DNA from: Lycium barbarum
Taxonomy: Eukaryota; Streptophyta; Magnoliopsida; Solanales; Solanaceae
Reading direction: 5' to 3'
DNA: 64,000 nt
NCBI RefSeq assembly: GCF_019175385.1
Contig: NC_083345.1
Span: 11,943,205-12,007,204 of the forward strand
The notes below the pieces were generated by a model. The model was not told the origin of the DNA. It worked only from the letters and a program-made list of their open reading frames with translations, and did no database searches. The position numbers were made by a program, and so were the translations under genes. This document shows positions 57,043 to 64,000 of the stretch, piece by piece (position 1 is the stretch's first letter; the number at the start of each line of letters is the position of its first letter).

Positions 57043-59945
57043 TTAAAAACAGTCAAAGCGAGGGCAAACTGACAAAACGATAATGAGAATCAAAGCTATG
57101 ATAATCCCTAACACAATCAGTTTTATCTTCATATTTTCATACCACAACTTCCTCCTTATCTTGGTCCCCTGTTGCCTAAAATCTTGAGCCTGAAAATGCC
57201 ACACAAAATAAATAAATTATTGTGTCAAATCAACGGGTTGGACTGAATTTAAGCGGATCAAAATAAAATGAGTTAATATGGGCGGGTTAATAATTACTTG
57301 GATTAATATAGGCTAGGTCAAAATGAGCTAAACAATATGTCATAACCCAACCCGGCCAACTCTTACCAAGTTTTAACTTCTTTAGTTGTTTTCTTATTAT
57401 TTGTTTAATTACCTAATACAGTAAAACTTTTTTTCTTCTCTTTATTGTGACTATATATAACATCTGAAACAAAAAATATTTTTTTATTTAAATATCATGA
57501 CAAGGTTACTCATGGGTCAAATTGAACTACGCGTCAGCCTAATTTTAGATGAACTAAATTGAACAAGTCAAAATAGGTTGAGCTATGAATAACATGCCCA
57601 GATGGACAGATTGGGCGAATCATATTTTCATGATTTAGTTTTCCTACCCCTATTACCAAATATAGGACCAAAAGGCAACAATTTCTAAGCTCAAATTAAT
57701 CAATAATAGAAGAAATTAAACGTATACATTGCTACATCAAGCTAACCTGTGATCGAAGATTCTCTGTTTTATCAACTAGAAGCTCAATCTTCTCACCACG
57801 ATCAAGAACCTGGCAAAGTTGAACATGGTTAAGCAAATTCATAGTGCAGTCAACACCTGTCATCGGTTTTTCTTTCGATTTATTTGACTCTCTCACCGTA
57901 GTTATTGAGGTAGTATTTTGACATCAAAATTTCTTTCAAAAACACACGAAACAAAGATATGAATACTCAAATAATAAAGCATGACAAAATGCGAAAATGA
58001 TCCAAGTGTGACATTAGCATGACAAATAGGCGAGTTGCACTAAATTTAAACTTGTTAAAACATGTTGAATTGATAAATCACTTCGGCTATAACCCACCCG
58101 AATTTGTCCAGGTCAAGATTACTTGAATCAATTTGGCTTGGGTTAGATAAAGTCATAATCCAAGTTAAAAAGAAATACTGTTTTTTTTTTTTAATAATTT
58201 GTTTAATTACAAAATCAAAGTTAAAAAAAATACCTTCATTTATGATGGTTCTATCTAACCAGCCAAACTAAAAAGGAACTTACTTTTATGTTTTGATAAG
58301 TTATCAAATGGGTATATATAGGGCATAATTTTACAGGCTAAATTTGGCACCCCTATTCACAATTTAGAGCAAACAACATTAATTATAAAAGAGTTACCTT
58401 TTCAATGTTTTGCATCATCACTCCCTTAACTTCTGAAACTTGAGCTTTCACCTTAGCAAGCTTGTTAATTTCTTCAGGATGATCAACACAATACTTCATG
58501 TGCTCTTTTAATTTTGGCCTACAACAACAGGGGATTGATTGATTAATTGGTAAATAAATGTTTGGTAATGCCTATAGACAAATAGTATAAGGTACATGAA
58601 GTAATTTAGAGTTTAATTTATACATATGGATAGTTAGTGTAAATAATTTTATACTATCAGATTATCCATAACATGTAAAATGTGTTACTCTTGATATTAT
58701 AAATTTCATTTTTGTATGAAGAGTTACCTTTGACTTATATACATTGATAGTATAAAGAAGTTTTTACACTATCAGGTCACTCAAAAGATAGCTACAGCCT
58801 ATAAGTAATTCTTTATAAAAAAGTGAAATTTGTAATTTGAAAATAAGAAATGATACCTGTTATAATAAGTAAAGGTAATGTAACAATGTAAAAATTCTTC
58901 ACATTGTCAATGCGTATAAATTAGACTCTTAATAATATATTTTGGATAACTCGATAATGTGAAAGTTTCTTTACACCATCGATATATATAAATTAAACTT
59001 GAAATAATAATAGACAAAAGTGACTACCCAAATTCCTTGCTTAGACTTTTAGGAGTAGCAGTAGTAGCTTTTCCTCCACCATATCTCTTGGTAAAATCAT
59101 CCTTAATACGTTCCAAAAAGGCAATTGGAAGCTGCCTGCCTGCTGATTCAGTAGCAACCACACAGTAGGCTGCAAAATCCATCATAGAAATTTTAATTAC
59201 ATACTTGTTTGGTTCATCATATTAACAAAAATAATCAAAACATAAAATTTCATCTAAGCTATATAATATTTGGTTGATCATACAAGAAAAATCGATCGCC
59301 ATCCAAAAAGCTTCCCCCTTCTCAAACAAATATTGAAAATTACCCAAAATCATATCTCATAATAGCAAACCTCAATTTACGAATATATTTTACAAATTCC
59401 GGTAACATTTCTTCTTATTTGCCATCAAGCGGTATGGCGGAGGTCATTTTTCAAGAAAATTTCTGAGTATGTATTTTCCTCGTAAAAGTTTTTTTTTTTT
59501 TGGGTAACCACCATCAAAAGAGAAAAACCTTTCTTTGATGTAGATCTTTACCCTACAAGATTTTTTTTTTTATTTGTGTGAAAGAATTCCTTTTACTATG
59601 TTTCTACCATATCGCGACCACCTCACAAATAGATAGATACAATTGATCAAGAATATGAATCTTCATTGTTCATATCATTCCATTTACAAACACAAAAAAA
59701 ATCTTCTATTTATAGAATGCATGATCATGAATGGGAAAGAAATTAGGAAACTGACTGAATCCATTCTCGGCGAGGAAATTGAAAGTGTGGCCATCACAAT
59801 TGTAGGTGAACCTGTTATTCGACGCGGGCAATTTCTGAAGGCATTGCGAGGCAATGCTGTTGAAATTACCCGTGAACTCGGTGTATTCAGCCAAAACCAC
59901 CGTTCCCCGGGCAACGAAACTATAGATCAACGTTTGTTGCCCCAT
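57043..59945 (-). CDS. VAMP72-type R-SNARE (VAMP721/722-like)
   Basis: Five exons (transcript order): 59756-59945, 59028-59169, 58398-58518, 57747-57809, 57043-57189, giving 220 residues, the length of VAMP721/722. The N-terminal longin domain starts [20 protein letters not shown]. The SNARE motif (about 127-187) contains the zero-layer R155 in [21 protein letters not shown] single C-terminal membrane anchor (about 194-214, [20 protein letters not shown]) is followed by a short PRFDCF tail. Such R-SNAREs sit on secretory vesicles and pair with plasma-membrane syntaxins during cytokinesis and defence secretion. The long CT-rich leader upstream fits a plant core promoter. Which VAMP72 paralog it is cannot be fixed by eye. 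In Arabidopsis VAMP726/721 neighbour SDI2 as SDI does here. Confidence 0.93.
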
Positions 59946-59998
59946 CTCCCCTCTTTCAATTTCTCTTGAATCCTTTGTTAATGGAAGGAAAAAAGGGA

Positions 59999-60062
59999 TT
60001 CGAGAGAGAGAAAGAGAAAGAGAAGACGGGGGAGAAAGGAGAGGAATGGAGAGGAGAGAAAT
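59999..60062 (-). promoter_or_regulatory. CT-rich leader / Y-patch of the VAMP72 gene
   Basis: On the coding (minus) strand this is an almost pure pyrimidine tract 55-115 bp before the ATG, typical of plant pyrimidine-patch core promoters or 5'UTRs. Confidence 0.6.
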
Positions 60063-60862
60063 AGGGATAATATTTTACATGCATTTTGCGCATTTCCGTA
60101 TTTTTTGGTTTCAAACTTATATTATTATGTTCCACTTGCTTTCATTTTAATTAAGTCTTTTGAATTATGAATTGGAAGTGTGTTCTTACCTTAATTTTTA
60201 ACTTTTCAAGTTATTTTTGTAAACAACCGATGCAAGTAAATATTTATCAAATTTGATTATAGGTTTCACGCAAGATGGGAGAAAGGAAAGACATAAAGAA
60301 TAGATGGAAAAGAAGAAAAGCAAATTGAATGAAGTTCTAAATTTTAGCCATTTACAAACAGGGAATTTAGGAATAGTATATACAACCTAATTTTAAAAGT
60401 TAGCTAAATCATTTAATCGAGCTTAAAAGGCCTAAAGTTACGAAAAACAAAGTAACAGTAGAACTTATTATTTATTACCTATTGAACGAAAAAAAAATAA
60501 AGAAAAATGCAAGTTAATAAGTTACACGAAGAAGTTATTGGTTATTTTCTTGTTTCATTTAGTAATTATAATTTGAATTGAACAGTAGACTCTGATGATG
60601 ATTAAAAATATATTTTGTCACAAAAATAAGAAGAGCTTTTTTTTTTGAACAGTAGAACTCATTACCTGTTCAACGAAATAAAATAAAGGAAAAATGCAAG
60701 TTAATAAAGAAATTAACGTTGCTTATTAGTTTGGTTGCACCCCCCCCCCCCCCCCAACCCCAACACCACACCTTTTATTTTATGAAACCTTAACCCTAGC
60801 AACAATCATTCGACATCACAAGCCGTACGTAGCTCAAAACTCAAAATCTTTTAGATATCACA
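60063..60862. other. Intergenic, VAMP72 promoter to F-box fragment
   Basis: AT-rich promoter region. ACAGTAGAACT and ATTACCT-TTGAACGAAA-AAATAAAG stretches occur twice (about 60459 and 60650), a local direct duplication of roughly 200 bp. A poly-C run lies near 60739-60756. Confidence 0.6.
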
Positions 60863-61135
60863 ATGCCAAATAATTTTCCCCATGATATCATCATTGATAT
60901 ACTAATAAAACTTCATGTGAAGTCACTTACAAGGTTCAAACATGTTTGCAAATCGTGGCGTTCTCCAATTGAAGATCGCCAATTCGTCAATCTTCGCCAC
61001 AGCCGATGCAAACATGATATAAATAGCCAGATCTTGATGTCTTGCAAGAAGGACGACGACCATCACTACTACTACTCTGTCGACGCTCCACTTCAACAAG
61101 ATTCCGTTGTCTCTCTTGTTGATCCTCCAGGATAA
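60863..61135 (+). pseudogene. Truncated F-box gene
   Basis: A 90-codon frame from an ATG reads FPHDIIIDILIKLHVKSLTR and FKHVCKSWRSPIEDRQFVNL, a textbook F-box. It then stops at DPPG, whereas plant F-box proteins of this class usually have about 350-400 residues with kelch or FBA repeats. No continuation is seen downstream. It may be a pseudogene fragment or, less likely, a short F-box-only protein. Confidence 0.7.
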
Positions 61136-61819
61136 ATGGGTATAAACATGAGCTGGTTGATTAAATGGGTTTGGGTTTGGTCGGGGTAAATGGACTTGAT
61201 GAGTTAGCATAAAGGGTAAGTTACGTGGGACATTTAATTATAGGTGATGTTTTAGTTTTAAAATTGAAGGGAGGTGATTCAAGTTTTAATTATTGAGTAG
61301 AGGTGACTAAATTTGATTAGTGATTAAGGGGCTTTGAGCTTGCCCAATAATTTCATTTTTGACACTTTAGCCCTCTGTTTTATTTTTAATACTTTGCCCT
61401 CAAGTTTTATTTTTAACACTTTGACCCTAAACTTTACTTTTAACACTTTTCCCCAAAGTTTTATTTTTAACACTTTGACCCAACCACTATAAACCCTAAA
61501 ATACAAAAATCGGGAAAAAAAAAAATCCTTTTCAGCGCCGTTTCCTCCATTTTTATTCTTCCCATCTGTTCTTCGTGCTGTTTCCTTTTTTTTTTTTTTT
61601 TTTCTTCTTCTTCTTCTTCTTCTTCTTCTTCTTCTTCTTCTTCTTCATCCGCCATTGCTCAAGAAAAAAAAATCATCCGATTTTACAATTTTTTGATTGA
61701 ATGTCATTGGTGTGGCACTGGCATTACTTCATAAGTGTTTTCGGGTCCATTGGTAAGTTAAACAATACTGTTTCTTTCAATTGTTCATCTGGATATAGTT
61801 GCCTTATTTGTTGATTTTC
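61136..61819. repeat. Minisatellite and simple repeats
   Basis: At 61362-61482 a unit of about 32-37 bp containing TTTTATTTTTAACACTTTG repeats four to five times. At 61590-61646 a T run passes into (TTC)15. No gene is seen. Confidence 0.75.
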
Positions 61820-62745
61820 CCAGATTCGTAGTTACAGCAGTATAGTTGTTGCAACAAGTTCTAAAGCTGCTGTGTAAGAGCTTCTGAACTTTTTGCATCA
61901 GCTGTTGTAGTCTTAGTGTTTTTGCAAGAGTTGTTGATAAATTATGAAGTTGTTGCAACAGGTTTACTAATCTGTTGCAACAATTACAAAAAATGTGAAT
62001 AAATAATTTACAACAACTGTTGTACTTTATGCAATAACTATGAAATCTGTTGGAGAGCTCCTATTCTTTCCAACAACTGAGTTACTTGTTGCAAAAAGTA
62101 TGATACTCGCTGCATCAATTACAACAGCTGTTGGACATATTTTACAGTTGTTGGATGAAACAGAGACTGAAGCTGTCTCCAACAAATAAGTGAGCTGTTG
62201 CAACTAGTAACCTACTTGTTGCAACAAGTATGTTATTTGTTTCAATAAGTCACTTAGTTGTTGCATTTTGTTATGAAACAGATAAAAACTGAAGCTGTCT
62301 CCAACAAGTAATCAAGTAGTTGGAACAGGTTACATACTTGTTGCAACAAGTACGTTAGCTGTTCTAACATTTCATATAATTGTTCCATTTTGTTATGAAA
62401 CAGAGACAGAGACTGAAGCTGTCTCCAACAAATAAGTGAGTTGTTGCAACTAGTAACCTACTTGTTGCAACAAGTCAGTTATTTATTCTAACAAGTCACT
62501 TAGTTGTTGCATTTTGTTATCAAACAGACAAATTGAAGCTATCTCCAACAAGTAACCAAGTAGTTGGAACAAGTTACATACTTATTGCAATAAGTACGTT
62601 AGTTGTTCCAACAAGTCATAGAGTTGTTCCATTTTGATACGAGACAGAGACAAAAACTGAAGCTGTCTCCAACAAATAAGCGAGCTGTTGCAAGTAGTAA
62701 CCTACTTGTTGCAACAAGTCAGTTATTTGTTCCAAGAAGTCATTT
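61820..62745. repeat. Array of palindromic ACTTGTTGCAACAAGT motifs
   Basis: The palindrome ACTTGTTGCAACAAGT and variants recur about every 120 bp. They are embedded in units with GAAGCTGTCTCCAACAA, TTGCATTTTGTTATGAAACA and CAACTAGTAACCTA; full units of about 240 bp are repeated at least three times (near 62160, 62400, 62640). Confidence 0.85.
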
Positions 62746-63089
62746 AAAGTTGTGATTAAGTTAACTAATTTGGGTCCAAAATTACAGGAAAAAACCACTA
62801 AATTATGAATTTAATCATAAATTTAAGTGGCCTTTGGGCTTGGGGTGGTCAAAGCTGTCACCTAGAGTAATTTCAACACTTGACATTCAAGCATTGTAAT
62901 TACTAGTTGTGACAGCTTTGAACATCCAAGCTCAAAGGCCGCTCAAAATTGTGATTAAGTTAACTACTTTAGGTCCAAAATTTTAGAAAAAACCATTCAA
63001 TAATTAACTTAATCATAAATTTAAGTGGCCTTTGACTTGCGCTGGTCATGACTGATTTTCTTAAAACAAAATATCTTCAGGTACCATTA
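62746..63089. repeat. Direct and inverted copies of TTAAGTGGCCTTTG-type sequence
   Basis: GTGATTAAGTTAACTA plus GGTCCAAAATT occurs at about 62752 and 62949. TTAAGTGGCCTTTGGGCTTG (62822) has an inverted partner AGCTCAAAGGCCGC (about 62929) and a direct partner near 63020. GGTCAAAGCTGTCAC pairs with GTGACAGCTTTGAAC, forming a hairpin. Confidence 0.75.
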
Positions 63090-63833
63090 ATGGGGGACTC
63101 AATAATAATAAGTGTTGATTGCCATGGTGAATGGATCGAGGTGAACAATCGATATATTTGGTGATGGAAGGGTAGTCACATGTTAGAGACGATAGCGATG
63201 ACTGTCCCAAGAGATGTTGAGTTTGATGATTTTGTGAACTTAATCATTAACTATTATGAATTAACTTGTGAACCGAAAGACCTTGTCATCACTTACATGC
63301 ATAGCTCTTTTGAAAACCAGAGGGTCTTGCCTTTTAAGATAACCGATTAGAGTCGTTTGCGTACTTATTTGAAAGATGTAGCTAGGCCCATTTTAAGGGT
63401 ATACGTGGTTGGAAGCTCGGTCGAGAACCATAATTTAGCTCAAGACCAACAAGATGTATTAAATGATAAATTGGAAGGGGTGGATATGGATATTCCAAAT
63501 AATAGAAGTGCGAAGCCCCATGGAAGTGGGGGTGAGCCGATCCCTATACCCGAACTTGCGAGATACACCGTGTGCTGCACAATCGTCACAGTCCAGCCAT
63601 GTTCAAGATGATGAAACGGGCTTTTATAAAGGAATGTCATTCAATTCGCGAAGTGTGTATTGCTTTAGATGTGAACATATGAAGTGCAAGTGGTGGCCAA
63701 GGGATGTGAAGCGTTTAAGTTCTAGAAAACACGGAAGAAGGTGGACAAAGAGGGCTATGCGGAAAAACAAATGATCCTTATGCAAAACAGTTGGCCATAA
63801 AAAAACAACATGTCCAAGCCGAAATGCTCCATA
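63090..63833 (+). pseudogene. MULE (Mutator-like) transposase remnant, internally deleted
   Basis: From an ATG at 63090 one frame reads GDSIIISVDCHGEWIEVNN with stops at 63162 and about 63348, then VARPILRVYV to about 63600. After a frameshift, the C-terminal end follows: AMRKNK, TGA, SLCKTVGHKKTTCPSRNAP and stop. The N-part is the MuDR N-terminal region and the end is a CX2CX4HX4C zinc knuckle whose first Cys codon has become TGA. The central DDE catalytic region is missing, so it cannot be active. Confidence 0.75.
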
Positions 63834-64000
63834 GTTGTAGATTGCATTGTGCTGTAATAATAGTTATATGTTGGATCTTTATTACATTTTAATGTTATTC
63901 TTTCTTAACATGGTAATTTATATTCTTGGTGATTATGAACTTGGTTTATATGATATGTTGTTCGTGTTCAAATCATTAATGTGTATATTCTTGTTAATAA
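63834..64000. other. Right edge, no feature
   Basis: AT-rich sequence without recognisable gene or repeat. Confidence 0.5.

Noticed and set aside
59643..59969. 108-codon plus-strand frame opposite the VAMP first exon
   Set aside because: It is the shadow of the minus-strand longin exon, which matches VAMP721 closely.

Overview
The window is nuclear DNA of a flowering plant. It is AT-rich, with GT-AG introns and dense small mobile elements. The element types (TTG-tailed Au/TS-type SINEs, Stowaway and Tourist MITEs, large Gypsy LTRs starting TGTTGACACCC) point to the Solanaceae; I cannot name the species from sequence alone.

Six protein-coding genes can be rebuilt exon by exon with consistent reading phase. 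(1) An ankyrin-repeat/GPCR-chaperone (ANKRD13-like) gene at 111-6063 (+). (2) The mitochondrial ubiquinone hydroxylase COQ6 at 8807-16822 (+, 10 exons). (3) A chloroplast ABC1/UbiB-family atypical kinase, best matching ABC1K6, at 17583-29362 (-, 13 exons), convergent with COQ6. (4) An Alba RNA/DNA-binding protein with an RGG-rich tail at 32668-37967 (+, 8 exons). (5) A SULFUR DEFICIENCY-INDUCED (SDI/MS5-like) TPR protein at 51891-55577 (+, 4 exons). (6) A VAMP72-type R-SNARE at 57043-59945 (-, 5 exons), convergent with SDI. A truncated F-box gene (60863-61135) and a decayed MULE transposase remnant (63090-63833) lie at the right end.

From memory of the Arabidopsis map, genes 1-3 match At3g24210-At3g24200-At3g24190, and genes 5-6 match the At1g04770 (SDI2) / At1g04760-At1g04750 (VAMP726/721) neighbourhood. 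Both look like old conserved gene blocks. Between them lies Alba and about 12 kb of repeat.

The central block 39993-51510 is a four-deep nest. A Stowaway-type MITE was split by an 11-kb minus-strand Gypsy element without visible pol (TSD ATGTT). Its gag holds a roughly 2.6-kb LTR in minus orientation. That LTR holds a 3.9-kb solo LTR (TSD CATAC). Other well-defined insertions, several with perfect target-site duplications, include a hAT element (8-bp TSD) inside a LINE/SINE copy (18-bp TSD) in a COQ6 intron; a 746-bp Mutator-like MITE (10-bp TSD) filled with small hairpins; a Helitron 3' end; a foldback element ending 66 bp before the COQ6 start codon; and a 39-bp SINE stub with an 18-bp TSD.

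The most promising regulatory signal is a 14-bp perfect inverted repeat about 180 bp upstream of the SDI start codon. Each arm resembles the UPE-box/EIL-binding sites that drive sulfur-starvation genes. No CRISPR, rRNA or tRNA gene was found. No wholly new biological system is evident; the novelty lies in nested element structures and candidate cis-elements.
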